A stretch of DNA of 64,000 bases from Pseudomonas chlororaphis (GCF_000783395.1 NZ_JSFK01000003.1:310135-374134), one strand, 5' to 3'; positions 1-8,394 are shown, numbered from the stretch's first letter. Numbers and translations: made by a program. Notes: a model not told the origin generated them from the sequence alone.

Positions 1-1
1 C

Positions 2-94
2 ATGCTGACTGCTGCACAAATCATGAGCTTCAAGGGTGATGCGCCATTCTGCGAAGAGTGCGAGCGTTGCAAGGACGGTCTCTGTGCAGCCTGA
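2..94 (+). CDS. 3' end of a probable T6SS VgrG spike protein (partial)
   Basis: The reading frame enters from the left window edge and stops at TGA 92-94, leaving about 30 C-terminal residues. The tail contains APFCEECERCKDG, a cysteine-rich ending I associate with the C-terminus of Pseudomonas VgrG (type VI secretion spike) proteins carrying a DUF2345 extension. The DUF4123 gene directly behind it supports this, because DUF4123 adaptors usually sit immediately downstream of vgrG. Only the tail is visible, so the identity rests on context and this short motif. A PAAR or effector protein with a similar tail is possible. Confidence 0.45.
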   Translation: MLTAAQIMSFKGDAPFCEECERCKDGLCAA

Positions 95-797
95 TTTTCT
101 TTTGCCTGCCGAATGGTTGGCGCGTGAACCGTTGAAAGCGTCCGAGCAATTGTTCGCGGTATTCAGCAATGCCAGCGAGGCGAAGCCGCTCAAGGGCTGG
201 CCAGACATGGCGAGTCCGATCTGGGCCGAGACGATTTATGCCGAGTGGGATGCGGTGATGCCTTGCGTGGGAATTGTCGCCGCCGACAGTGAGTTTCTGC
301 ATTGGGTCACCACCACCGAGTCGCGGGATTGGGGTTGGCTGGCGGTGTCTTCGGCGAGCCTTGAAGAGGTGGTGGCGCACTTTCGCAGCCTGACCCAAGT
401 GCTGATGCCTAGCGGGAAAACGGTGTTTTTTCGTTTTTGGGACGGGCGGTTTCTGTTGCCTATTCTTCAGGCCGATGAGGTGGATGCGGCACAACTGTTT
501 CCGCTGATCGGGCGTTGTCTGATCAATGGGCAGGCGCTGGATATCGGTGGCAGGGCGCTGGTATCGGGGCGGGTATTCCCGTGGTGGCAGGTGCCGGAGT
601 CGGTGCTGGCGCAGCAAGGCCATGACGTTCGAACCGCCAATGCGTTGCAGTGGTTGAGCGAGGAACATCCGGCAGTTTTCGAGGCCTTCCCCGAGGCGAT
701 TTTGCGCTGCAAAGTGAGGCGGTTTTTTCAGGTTTCTATGTCGGAAGAATCGTCGCAATCGGCGTTGCTGGCGTTTTTGCTGGCAGAGTCGGAGTGA
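39..797 (+). CDS. DUF4123 domain protein, probable T6SS effector-loading adaptor
   Basis: A protein of about 250 residues with the DUF4123 pattern: an N-terminal alpha/beta part with YAEWDAVMPCVG, a central FRFWDGRFLLPIL segment, and a helical C-terminus. DUF4123 proteins (Tap/TEC adaptors) are cytoplasmic chaperones that load a specific effector onto its cognate VgrG. The start is uncertain. ATG 39 (or GTG 36) overlaps the upstream gene by about 56 nt, whereas GTG 84 is preceded by AAGGA at 71-75 with good spacing and overlaps by only 11 nt, so it may be the true start. Oddly, no effector gene follows: the next 330 bases are non-coding and then an unrelated DUF6124 gene begins. Confidence 0.8.
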   Translation: MRHSAKSASVARTVSVQPDFLLPAEWLAREPLKASEQLFAVFSNASEAKPLKGWPDMASPIWAETIYAEWDAVMPCVGIVAADSEFLHWVTTTESRDWGWLAVSSASLEEVVAHFRSLTQVLMPSGKTVFFRFWDGRFLLPILQADEVDAAQLFPLIGRCLINGQALDIGGRALVSGRVFPWWQVPESVLAQQGHDVRTANALQWLSEEHPAVFEAFPEAILRCKVRRFFQVSMSEESSQSALLAFLLAESE

Positions 798-913
798 GTT
801 TTCGGGGCGAAGGTCTCGGACGATTCCTTCGAGTTGCGGCGGTTTTGATGAACTGGTGGGCGGTGGGTTGCAGGGATAGTCTTAAAAGGTCACCGCAGAT
901 GCGGCGACAGGGT

Positions 914-1094
914 GTAGGAGCCTTGAGACTAGAAGAGTGCATAAACGTCGTTGCCTGGTTTGCGGCAGTCTATGTGCGTCCGTAAGATCATTTGCGGCGG
1001 TTATGTGCGGGCACGCTTCGGCGTGGCCGAGTTCTCTGGTCTCGGTACTCCTACCCCGCGCATGGCTGCCACCCAAACCCGTAGGAGGGTGATG
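914..1094 (+). promoter_or_regulatory. Structured leader candidate upstream of the DUF6124 gene
   Basis: The 330-base gap 798-1127 has no convincing gene. It contains a UUCG-capped hairpin (CACGC-TTCG-GCGTG, about 1010-1025, extendable past one mismatch). It also contains two copies of GTAGGAG (914-920 and 1081-1087), each able to pair with the single CTCCTAC at 1048-1054. I recall similar leaders in front of DUF6124/DUF3077 genes in other pseudomonads, but cannot verify that here. Confidence 0.4.
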
Positions 1095-1127
1095 GTGGAA
1101 GCTCATTTCACTACCAGAGGTTCAAAA

Positions 1128-1448
1128 ATGAAAACGCTAACACCCGATCCACCCTACGAAAAAATCATCCCCCATCCCGATAACCGCTTCATGGCCCTGA
1201 CCGGCAATTGCAGCGACATGCCTACGCTGTTCATCGACACCCACGTGCCCCTCGACATCCTCATGGACGCCGCCAACCATCGCCTGCGCGCCGTGATCCA
1301 GGTGCTGGAAAACATGTGCATGCGCGGCTCGGTCGAATGCGACTCCGTCATCCTCAGCGACTTCGCCCAGCTCTGCGTGATCCCGTTGCGCGACGGCTGT
1401 GATGTGCTTGATGTGATCGGCAGGCGCCTGCGCAGCATGCCTGCCTGA
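1128..1448 (+). CDS. DUF6124 family small protein
   Basis: A 106-residue protein starting MKTLTPDPPYEK, which resembles the opening of Pseudomonas DUF6124 proteins (a Pro-rich start followed by one helical domain). The body is mostly alpha-helical (DILMDAANHRLRAVIQVLENM) with three cysteines in the middle. No signal peptide or membrane segment is visible. Function is unknown for the family. ATG 1128 is chosen because AGAGG lies just upstream (about 1115-1119) and the N-terminus matches the family. An in-frame ATG at 1092 sits too close to its GGAGG. These genes are usually solitary and multi-copy in Pseudomonas genomes. Here the gene lies between a T6SS adaptor and an immunity-like gene, with no obvious link to either. 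Confidence 0.65.
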   Translation: MKTLTPDPPYEKIIPHPDNRFMALTGNCSDMPTLFIDTHVPLDILMDAANHRLRAVIQVLENMCMRGSVECDSVILSDFAQLCVIPLRDGCDVLDVIGRRLRSMPA

Positions 1449-1452
1449 AAAA

Positions 1453-1550
1453 GATCAAAAGATCGTCCGAACGCGGCCCGAGCCTGCGGCAGCTCCTACA
1501 CGGGACTGGCGTTCGCCCTGTAGGAGCTGCCGAAGGCTGCGATCTTTTGA
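1453..1550. repeat. REPIN-type inverted repeat pair (GTAGGAGCTGCC class)
   Basis: Two inverted arms carry GTAGGAGCTGCC(G)AAGGCTGCGATC-type sequence. The right arm (about 1519-1550) is intact and the left arm is interrupted by extra bases. The same element occurs at 3164-3273 and 42751-42826, with one half at 60239-60270. It lies between convergent genes and may help end transcription. Confidence 0.85.
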
Positions 1551-1570
1551 CGTTAAAGGAAATCAGTTAG

Positions 1571-1984
1571 TCAGTCAGGGATGTACGCATCCTGAGAGTT
1601 GATAAAGCTGTTGAACGCATCGGAGTTGTAGACCTTCATGCACCCAAAAAACACTACTTTTTCATTCGAGTATTTGCTGTTTGAAGGTGTCTGCTCGTAA
1701 GCCGCCAACACGTAGTTTCGGGTTTCTTTGTAGGGATCGTGTAGCACTTGCAGCGTGTCTTCATTTTGCAGGATGGAATGCATGCCTTTGCCCATGAAGG
1801 AATAGGCATTGGCGGACAGTGCAATGTCTTTTTCCAGCAAGGAGTGTTCGTTGAATGGCTTTAGGATGCAGTGGCTCAGGCCGTAGTTCTTTAGTGTCTG
1901 GCGTGCCTGTTCAATGTGGGTTTCGTCGGCAAGGGCGAGGTATGGGCCAAGCAGGCTGAATAAGCAGGTGATCAGATATCGCAT
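1571..1984 (-). CDS. Tai4-like periplasmic T6SS immunity protein
   Basis: A 137-residue protein with an N-terminal signal peptide (MRYLITCLFSLLGPYLALA, cleavage before DE), so it is probably periplasmic. The mature part shows a pattern I associate with the T6SS amidase immunity family Tai4: an early YGLSHCI, a central KDIALSANAYSFMGKG, and a late FFGCMKVYNSDAF near the C-terminus, with two cysteines that could form a disulfide. Tai4 proteins protect against Tae4 peptidoglycan amidases. No tae4-like gene is visible next to it, so it would be an orphan. The gene is convergent with the DUF6124 gene and only about 800 bases from the T6SS adaptor. AGGAAG precedes the ATG. Family assignment is by pattern only. 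Confidence 0.5.
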   Translation of the reverse strand: MRYLITCLFSLLGPYLALADETHIEQARQTLKNYGLSHCILKPFNEHSLLEKDIALSANAYSFMGKGMHSILQNEDTLQVLHDPYKETRNYVLAAYEQTPSNSKYSNEKVVFFGCMKVYNSDAFNSFINSQDAYIPD

Positions 1985-2040
1985 GAGTTTTTGACTTCCT
2001 GTCGTTCATGGTTAGACAGTTTAACGCCATAAAAGCAAAG

Positions 2041-2233
2041 CCCCTCACCCTAGCCCTCTCCCAGAGGGAGAGGGGACTGACCGAGTTGTATGGGTGATGT
2101 ACACCGACCTGCGACTTCAGCGGTGAACTTCGCTTGGCCAAACCTGAGATAACGCTGATCTTTCAGGTCGATGTAACTCGCAAGATCACCACCGTCAGTC
2201 CCCTCTCCCTCGGGGAGAGGGCTAGGGTGAGGG
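2041..2233. mobile_element. MITE-like element, copy 1 (193 bp)
   Basis: Perfect 21-bp terminal inverted repeats (2042-2062 and 2213-2233, outer end CCCTCACCCTAGCCC) enclose about 150 bp with no coding capacity. Two related copies lie at 51016-51207 and 59857-60174. Size, terminal repeats and multiple intergenic copies fit a miniature inverted-repeat element. Confidence 0.8.
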
Positions 2234-2314
2234 CTGGCTTTTGTCCGCTCAGCCGCCAACCCCTGACTTGCCGCCCGGTAAAAGGTAAACTTTGCGCCCT
2301 TCGCAGGAGCAGCC

Positions 2315-3154
2315 ATGAATTATCGTCACGCCTTCCATGCCGGCAATCACGCCGATGTGTTCAAACACCTGACCTTGACCCGCCTCATCGCCCTGATGTC
2401 GCGCAAGGAGCAGCCGTTTGCCTATCTCGACACACACGCCGGCATCGGTCTGTATGACTTGCAGGGCGATCAGGCCAATCGCACCGGCGAGTATCTGGAA
2501 GGCATCGCGCGCTTGTGGGAGCAGCCGGATCTGCTGGCGCTGACCGCCGACTACATGAAAGTGCTGCACGAGATGAACCCGGATGGCCAGTTGCGCTACT
2601 ACCCGGGTTCGCCGGAGCTGGCGCGGCGCCTGACGCGCCCGCAGGATCGGGTGATGCTCAACGAGAAGCACCCGGAAGACGGCGTACTGCTCAAGGACAA
2701 CATGGCCGGTGATCGTCGAGTGAAAGTTCATCTTGGCGAGGGCTGGCACGTCGCGCGGGCGATGTTGCCGGTGCAGGAGAAGCGCGCGGTGATGTTGATT
2801 GATCCGCCGTTCGAGCAGCTCGACGAGATGCAGCGCTGCGCGGCGTCGTTGAAAGAGGCGATTGGCCGCATGCGCCAAACCGTGGCGGCGATCTGGTATC
2901 CGGTGAAGGATCAGCGTGCGTTGCGTCGTTTCTATCAGGATCTGGCTGGCACCGGTGCGCCGAAGTTGCTGCGTGTGGAGCTGCTGGTGCACCCGCTGGA
3001 TACGCCGAACAGTCTGAACGGCTCGGGCATGGCGATTGCCAATCCGCCGTGGGGGCTGGAGGAAGAATTGCGTGAGTTGCTGCCGTGGTTGTCGAAGAAG
3101 CTGGGGCAGACCCAGGGTGGCTGGCAGATGGATTGGTTGATTGCCGAGAACTGA
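2315..3154 (+). CDS. rlmJ: 23S rRNA (adenine(2030)-N6)-methyltransferase
   Basis: RlmJ uses S-adenosylmethionine to methylate N6 of A2030 in 23S rRNA. The 279-residue protein is the usual length and starts with the characteristic MNYRHAFHAGNHADVFKH. It contains LDTHAGIGLYDL (SAM-binding region, about residue 39) and the catalytic MLIDPPFEQ motif (about residue 165), a variant of the (N/D)PP(Y/F) signature of amino-methyltransferases. CAGGAG lies just before the ATG. The gene stands alone, between the MITE upstream and a REPIN downstream. Confidence 0.95.
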   Translation: MNYRHAFHAGNHADVFKHLTLTRLIALMSRKEQPFAYLDTHAGIGLYDLQGDQANRTGEYLEGIARLWEQPDLLALTADYMKVLHEMNPDGQLRYYPGSPELARRLTRPQDRVMLNEKHPEDGVLLKDNMAGDRRVKVHLGEGWHVARAMLPVQEKRAVMLIDPPFEQLDEMQRCAASLKEAIGRMRQTVAAIWYPVKDQRALRRFYQDLAGTGAPKLLRVELLVHPLDTPNSLNGSGMAIANPPWGLEEELRELLPWLSKKLGQTQGGWQMDWLIAEN

Positions 3155-3163
3155 TCAACGGCA

Positions 3164-3273
3164 AGATCAAAAGATCGCAGCCTGCGGCAGCTCCTACACG
3201 GTTCGGCGGCGTCCACCAATGTGCGGACGTTCACTGATCTCCTGTAGGAGCTGCCGAAGGCTGCGATCTTTTG
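3164..3273. repeat. REPIN-type inverted repeat pair (GTAGGAGCTGCC class)
   Basis: The left arm (3164-3199) ends in GCAGCTCCTACAC, and the right arm (3242-3273) reads CTGTAGGAGCTGCCGAAGG onward. The arms are complementary and separated by about 42 bases. The element lies between convergent rlmJ and msrA, where it could act as a bidirectional terminator. Confidence 0.85.
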
Positions 3274-3283
3274 CTTTCAGGAT

Positions 3284-3949
3284 TTAATTGCCCGCCAGAC
3301 TCGCTGGCATGCACACGCCAGTGCCGCCAATCCCGCAATAACCCTCAGGATTCTTCGCCAGATACTGCTGGTGATACGCCTCGGCGAAGTACACGGTCGG
3401 CGCCTGTTCGATCTCGGTGCTGATCTCGCCCAGACCCGCTTTCGACAGTTCAGCCTGATAGGTCGCCTTGCTCTTCAGCGCTGCATCCAGATGCTCAGGC
3501 GAGGTCGCGTAGATCACCGAGCGGTACTGCGTGCCGATGTCGTTGCCCTGACGCATGCCCTGCGTCGGGTTGTGCAGTTCCCAGAACATCGCCAGCAACT
3601 CTTCGTAGCTGACTTTGGCCTTGTCATATACCACCAGCACTACTTCAGCGTGACCGGTCAGGCCCGAGCAGACTTCTTCGTAGGTCGGGTTCGGCGTGAA
3701 GCCACCGGCATAACCGACGACCGTGCTGACCACGCCTTCACGCTGCCAGAAGCGGCGCTCGGCGCCCCAGAAGCAGCCCAGACCGAAGATCGCAAAATCG
3801 ACGTCCTGGAAAAACGGGCCAAGCAGCGGGGTTTCTTCAAACACGAAGTGCTTTTCAGGCAGGGTCATTGCGGTTTCGCGGCCGGGCAGGGCTTGTTCTT
3901 TAGTCGGGAGCACGTTTTTGTTCACCAGAATTTCCGAGCGCAGAACCAT
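3284..3949 (-). CDS. msrA: Peptide-methionine (S)-S-oxide reductase
   Basis: MsrA repairs oxidised methionine (the S-sulfoxide form) in proteins, using thioredoxin as reductant. The 221-residue protein carries the active-site motif [14 protein letters not shown] (about residues 55-68), whose Cys is the nucleophile. The C-terminal [10 protein letters not shown] holds the recycling cysteines. The roughly 45-residue extension before the catalytic core ([20 protein letters not shown]) is, as I recall, normal for Pseudomonas MsrA. It is monocistronic, convergent with rlmJ and followed by a REPIN. Confidence 0.97.
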   Translation of the reverse strand: MVLRSEILVNKNVLPTKEQALPGRETAMTLPEKHFVFEETPLLGPFFQDVDFAIFGLGCFWGAERRFWQREGVVSTVVGYAGGFTPNPTYEEVCSGLTGHAEVVLVVYDKAKVSYEELLAMFWELHNPTQGMRQGNDIGTQYRSVIYATSPEHLDAALKSKATYQAELSKAGLGEISTEIEQAPTVYFAEAYHQQYLAKNPEGYCGIGGTGVCMPASLAGN

Positions 3950-4056
3950 GATCGTTCCTCTCAGTCAGGTTGGATGTAAAAGTCAGACCGCCAGTGTGCC
4001 GAATGATGCCCGACTTCGCACTATCCAATGTGGGAGCGATCTTCGACAGATGGGAG

Positions 4057-6753
4057 TTAGAGGCAGAGCGGGCCGCGCGGGTAGCGTTTGAGGGCCTGGA
4101 TCAGTTCGCCACCCGGGATTGGCCGGTCAAACAGGTAACCCTGGCCGACGTCGCAGCGGTGGCGACGCAGGAACGCCAGTTGTTCGGCAGTCTCGATGCC
4201 TTCGGCCACAACCTTGAGTTTCAGGTTGTGCGCCATGGCGATCACCGCCGAGGTGATTTCCATGTCGTCCTGATTGTCGGGGATCTCATGGATAAAACTG
4301 CGATCGATCTTGATGATGTCGATCGGGAATTTCTTCAAATAGCTCAGTGACGAATAGCCGGTGCCGAAGTCGTCCATGGCCAGCGTCAGCCCGAGGCGCT
4401 TGAGCTGGTCGAGCTGCAAGTGCGTGTCTTCGGTGGCTTCCAGCAGCAGGCCTTCGGTCAGTTCCAGTTCAAGCAGATAGGCCGGCAGCGCTTCTTCCTT
4501 GAGGATGTTGGCGATGGAGGCCACCAGATCCGGATCGGAGAACTGCTTGGGTGACAGGTTGATCGCCACTTGCAGATTGCCCATGCCGGCGGCGGTCAGT
4601 GCCTTGCTCATGCGGCAGGCCTGACGGGCGATCCACTTGCCGATCGGAATGATCAGGCCGGTCTCTTCGGCGACGCTGATGAACTGATCCGGGCGAATCA
4701 TGCCGCGCTCCGGGTGGTTCCAGCGCAGCAGCGCTTCCATGCCCAGCAGACGCCCGCTGCGCAGGCACAGCTTGGGCTGGTAGAACACGTCCAGCTCATT
4801 CTGGGTCAGGGCGCGGCGCAGGTTGTTCTCGACGAACAGTTTGTAACTGGCCTCGGCGTTCAGCGCTTCGGTGAACACTTGCACCTGATGTTTGCCGTTG
4901 GCCTTGGCCTTGTGCAGCGCCAGACCAGCGTTACGCATCAGGGTTTGCGGGTCACGACCGTGCAGCGGCGCGCACGCCAGGCCGACCGAGCCGGTAACGC
5001 TGATCAATTGGTTGTCGACGAACATCGGTTTATCCAGCGTCGCCAGCAACTGGTTGGCGATCTGTTGGCCGGTGGCAAGGTCGGTGTCGTCGAGCAGCAC
5101 GGCAAATTCGTTACTGGCGAACCGCGCAAGGCTGCCGCTCGGGCTGAGGCTGTTGCGCAGGCGCCGGGCCAGGCTGATCAACAGTTTGTCGCCGGTCTGG
5201 TGACCGAGGCTGTCGTTGATCCGCTTGAAGTTGTCGATGTCCACCAGCAACAGGCTGATCGGCGTATCGCTATCGCGGGCGAAGCGTTCGTCCAGATTGC
5301 GGATAAACGCCGGTCGGTTGCCAAGGTTGGTCAGGTTGTCGGTGTACGCCAGGCGCTCGATGCGCTGCTGCGCCAGTTTGGTCTGGGTAATGTCTTCGTA
5401 GATGCCGATGTAGTGCGTCAGCTCGCGGTTATCGCCGTAGACCTTGGAGATCGACAGCTGGCCCCAGTACGGTTCGAGGTTTTTGCGGCGGCTCTTGAAT
5501 TCGCCCTGCCAACTGTTGCTCTTGGCCAGCGCCGAGGGCGCGTCGAACAGCAGTTCGCTGAGGTTCTCCAGTGCCGGCAGTTCGGACAGGCGCTGGCCGT
5601 GGACTTCCTCGGTGGTGTACTGGGTGATCGCGGTGAAGCTCGGGTTGACGTACTCGACCACGCCGTCGCAATTGACCAGCAAAAACGCGTTGGCGCTTTG
5701 CTCGACCGCACGCTGGAACAGGTGCAGGGCGCTGGTGGCGGTGCGGCGGTTGTGATTGTTGATGACTTGCGCGAACTGGTCGGCCAGCTCGCCGGCAAAG
5801 GCGATTTCGTCGGACTGCCAGGCGCGGGTGACGCCGGTCTGCTCCAGGCACAGCACGCCGACCACTTGGCCATCGACGCGAATGCTCGCATCGAGCATCG
5901 CGTTGACGTCGCGCGGGCGCAGGGCCTCGGCCATCTCTCGGGTGCGCGGGTCGCGCATCGCGTTGTGTGCGTCGATGGCGCGACTGCTGTGCAGCGCTTC
6001 CATGTAGTCGGGGAAACTGCTGATGTCGATCACGTCCGGGAGGATGTATTCCTGGGTCGCGCGGTGGTACGCAGAGATCGGCACCAGATGCTGGCCTTCG
6101 AGGTTCCACAGGCTGGCGCAGTCGATTTCATAGATATCGCAGGCGCAGCGGGTGATCAGTTCGGCGGCTTCCTGCAGCGAGTTGTGCGTGCTGTAGCGCT
6201 GACGGGCGAGCAGCAGAATCAAGTCCTGCTGGGCGCGCACGCGTTCCAGGTGCTGCAGCTGTTCCTGCTGGGCGCGCTGATTGAGTTCAAGGGCGATTTG
6301 CAGACGCGAGTTCTGCGTTTCGAGGTCGACCGAGGGCGGCAGTGGCGCTTCGGCGAAGACGTGATCGACCGCCAGCAGATAGCCGCGCAGCAGATGACGG
6401 TTGTGTTGTTTGTAGGCTTCGCCCAGTTCCAGGATGCTCAGCGCGCCGGCCGCGGTATGCAGCGTATATCGAACCAGATAATGCGGGCTGACGGTCAGCT
6501 GTTGCTGGATCGCGTCGTGCAGTTGATAGCGCGCTTCGGGTTCCATCAGGCTGGCGTAGGGTGAGCCGACCAGCGCGCAAAGTTCGACGGCCGGCTGGCC
6601 GAACTGGCGTTCGCAGTTGGGATCGAGAAACAGCATGGCCCAACTGGCTTCATTCAAGCGCTCGAAACGCAGCATGCCGAGCCGCGAGGGCACAGGCAAC
6701 TGCGTCACTACCTCGGCCACCATACGGCTGGCGGCATCGGGCTGGCTCTTCAT
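4057..6753 (-). CDS. GAF/PAS/GGDEF/EAL protein, probable c-di-GMP phosphodiesterase
   Basis: An 898-residue signalling protein. In order it has a PAS-like sensory region (about 22-132), a coiled-coil-like linker, a GAF domain (about 182-337), a PAS domain (about 342-457, NPSFTAITQYT), GGDEF (about 465-627) and EAL (about 647-892). The GGDEF signature is degraded to ASNEF (546-550), so cyclase activity is unlikely. The EAL domain keeps MEALLRW (E673), NLSPKQF, ELTEG, DDFGTGYSS, DIIKIDRSF and VVAEGIE, the residues needed for metal binding and c-di-GMP hydrolysis. There is no membrane segment, so it is cytoplasmic. Neither ATG 6753 nor the upstream in-frame ATG 6858 (or TTG 6867) has a strong ribosome site. 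I chose 6753 because the extra residues are basic and domain-free. Confidence 0.88.
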   Translation of the reverse strand: MKSQPDAASRMVAEVVTQLPVPSRLGMLRFERLNEASWAMLFLDPNCERQFGQPAVELCALVGSPYASLMEPEARYQLHDAIQQQLTVSPHYLVRYTLHTAAGALSILELGEAYKQHNRHLLRGYLLAVDHVFAEAPLPPSVDLETQNSRLQIALELNQRAQQEQLQHLERVRAQQDLILLLARQRYSTHNSLQEAAELITRCACDIYEIDCASLWNLEGQHLVPISAYHRATQEYILPDVIDISSFPDYMEALHSSRAIDAHNAMRDPRTREMAEALRPRDVNAMLDASIRVDGQVVGVLCLEQTGVTRAWQSDEIAFAGELADQFAQVINNHNRRTATSALHLFQRAVEQSANAFLLVNCDGVVEYVNPSFTAITQYTTEEVHGQRLSELPALENLSELLFDAPSALAKSNSWQGEFKSRRKNLEPYWGQLSISKVYGDNRELTHYIGIYEDITQTKLAQQRIERLAYTDNLTNLGNRPAFIRNLDERFARDSDTPISLLLVDIDNFKRINDSLGHQTGDKLLISLARRLRNSLSPSGSLARFASNEFAVLLDDTDLATGQQIANQLLATLDKPMFVDNQLISVTGSVGLACAPLHGRDPQTLMRNAGLALHKAKANGKHQVQVFTEALNAEASYKLFVENNLRRALTQNELDVFYQPKLCLRSGRLLGMEALLRWNHPERGMIRPDQFISVAEETGLIIPIGKWIARQACRMSKALTAAGMGNLQVAINLSPKQFSDPDLVASIANILKEEALPAYLLELELTEGLLLEATEDTHLQLDQLKRLGLTLAMDDFGTGYSSLSYLKKFPIDIIKIDRSFIHEIPDNQDDMEITSAVIAMAHNLKLKVVAEGIETAEQLAFLRRHRCDVGQGYLFDRPIPGGELIQALKRYPRGPLCL

Positions 6754-6996
6754 GAAGGGAACTCGCTTGGAAATATGCTGAACGCGCCGGGCTCTCGCCC
6801 TCTTTACTGTTGCCTGCGGCAAGGTTGCATCATTGCGGCACCGACTGACAAGAGACATGAAGGCCAAGTGCTATAAGAATATGTCGGCTGCACTGAACAT
6901 TTCTCCAGCGTGTGGGAGAAAGTAATGCTGTTGAATGGAAAAAACGCCGGTCCAGAGCGCTTTGTGCCCCGAAACGGCGCCCCTTCAACCGGTTAT

Positions 6997-8394
6997 TCAG
7001 CGCAAGGGAATGGCGATCGATTGCAGGCGTTTGCCATCGCGATCGTGGTAATTGACCTGAATCTGCCCTGCCTCAACCACCAAATGGGCGAAGTTGTCCT
7101 CACTCACTACCGTGCTGGTCAGTTCATGCCGATAATCGCCCGCCACCGTGCGCACCAGCGGTTGATCCAGAATGAACGTGGACGCCTTGGCATACGGCAG
7201 CAGTTTGCTGTTGCACAGCGGCGAGGAGACGACGGTGTAGACCTCGAAGTCCGGGTCTTCGCTGTGGGTCAAGCGAGCGGTCAGCGAGCCATGTACGTCT
7301 CCAGAGATGAACACGACATTCCTGATGCGTCGGGTGCGGATGGTTTCCAGCAGGCGCAGGCGCTGCTCGGGAAAGGCTTTCCAGGCGTCATCGCCGTGGA
7401 GCTTGCGATCCGGATAGAACATCACACTGGTGACCACGAACTTGACCCGCGCCGTGCTGTGACTCAGCCATTTAAGCAAGGCCTGCTCCTGCGCCTCGTC
7501 GAGGATGCGTCGATCATCGGCGGACAAGTTGCGGCGGGTGCGACTGTCGGTGACAAACCATTCGATATCGCCATCGCTGAATTGATACCAGTAATGCTCG
7601 AGTGTTGCGTGATCTATATCTCCGCTAGTTGTCAGCGGATGTACCGGGCTGTGACTGGCCTGATACAGCTCATAAGCAGCCATGGCGTTACGATATAAAT
7701 CACCGTCGGACTTGCTGGCATTGGTCGGCCAGTTATCTTCGATTTCATGGTCGTCGAGAATCATGTAAGTCGAAGTGCCAGACATCAGCCGTTTTATATT
7801 GGGCTGGGAAAAAGCCGCGCGGTACTTGTTCAGAATGTCTTTGTATTCGCGATCTGGTGCAAGCAGATTCAAATCGTCGACGTAGATTTGATCGCCAGTC
7901 ATCAATACCGCGCTGATCGGTGGTTGTATGCCTTCGATCATCTGGTTGATGGATGCAAAGATGCGGTCGCCCAATTGCGGCAGGGAGGCGATGCCGGCGG
8001 TCATGCGAAGATAACGGCAGGAGCCGACGATAAAAGCTCTGGGCTGCATGGCTTTGCTGGAGCGGGTGCGCAGGCGATAGATCTCTCGCGGCCATTGCAG
8101 TGGCAGTTCGGCGACGCTGTCAGGCGTGTGTACCGGACTCATCGGGCTGAACCAGCCGGCCTGATATTCATATTCGGTGTCGCTACTCAAGTTGTTGAGG
8201 GCGAATACTTGCGACATGTCGCGTAATTCGCTCAGGCGCGCGAAGTTACCTTTCGACCATTGTTGTGTGCCGCAACAGCGAAAACGTACTCCGGCAAATA
8301 CCAGTGCATTGTTGTGCCGGTCGCCACGCATGAATATGCGTGCATGATTAGTTGTAACGTGGCCGACAATTGGGCCGATAGTTGGTTTTAACAT
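6997..8394 (-). CDS. Alkaline phosphatase D (PhoD-like) metallophosphoesterase
   Basis: A 465-residue protein of the PhoD-like family. Metal-binding motifs are visible in order: FIVGSCRYL (about 125), MTGDQIYVDD (about 168), ILDDHEIEDNW (about 216) and VFISGDVHGSLTARL (about 368). PhoD enzymes are Ca/Fe-dependent phosphomonoesterases and phosphodiesterases. Classical PhoD is exported by Tat, but no twin-arginine signal is seen here and the protein starts directly with MLKPTIGPIVGHV. It may therefore be cytoplasmic, with another substrate. The upstream 130 bases are unusually AT-rich for this genome and probably contain the promoter. The gene downstream, also on the minus strand, is the GGDEF/EAL gene about 240 bases away. 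Confidence 0.85.
   Translation of the reverse strand: MLKPTIGPIVGHVTTNHARIFMRGDRHNNALVFAGVRFRCCGTQQWSKGNFARLSELRDMSQVFALNNLSSDTEYEYQAGWFSPMSPVHTPDSVAELPLQWPREIYRLRTRSSKAMQPRAFIVGSCRYLRMTAGIASLPQLGDRIFASINQMIEGIQPPISAVLMTGDQIYVDDLNLLAPDREYKDILNKYRAAFSQPNIKRLMSGTSTYMILDDHEIEDNWPTNASKSDGDLYRNAMAAYELYQASHSPVHPLTTSGDIDHATLEHYWYQFSDGDIEWFVTDSRTRRNLSADDRRILDEAQEQALLKWLSHSTARVKFVVTSVMFYPDRKLHGDDAWKAFPEQRLRLLETIRTRRIRNVVFISGDVHGSLTARLTHSEDPDFEVYTVVSSPLCNSKLLPYAKASTFILDQPLVRTVAGDYRHELTSTVVSEDNFAHLVVEAGQIQVNYHDRDGKRLQSIAIPLR

Noticed and set aside
798..985. Continuation of an open frame past the DUF4123 gene (650-985)
   Set aside because: It mostly overlaps the end of the DUF4123 gene in another frame, has no start signal in the gap, and shows no domain.
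4570..6564. 664-codon plus-strand frame opposite the GGDEF/EAL gene
   Set aside because: An antisense shadow of a high-GC gene. The translated sequence is low-complexity and matches no known pattern.
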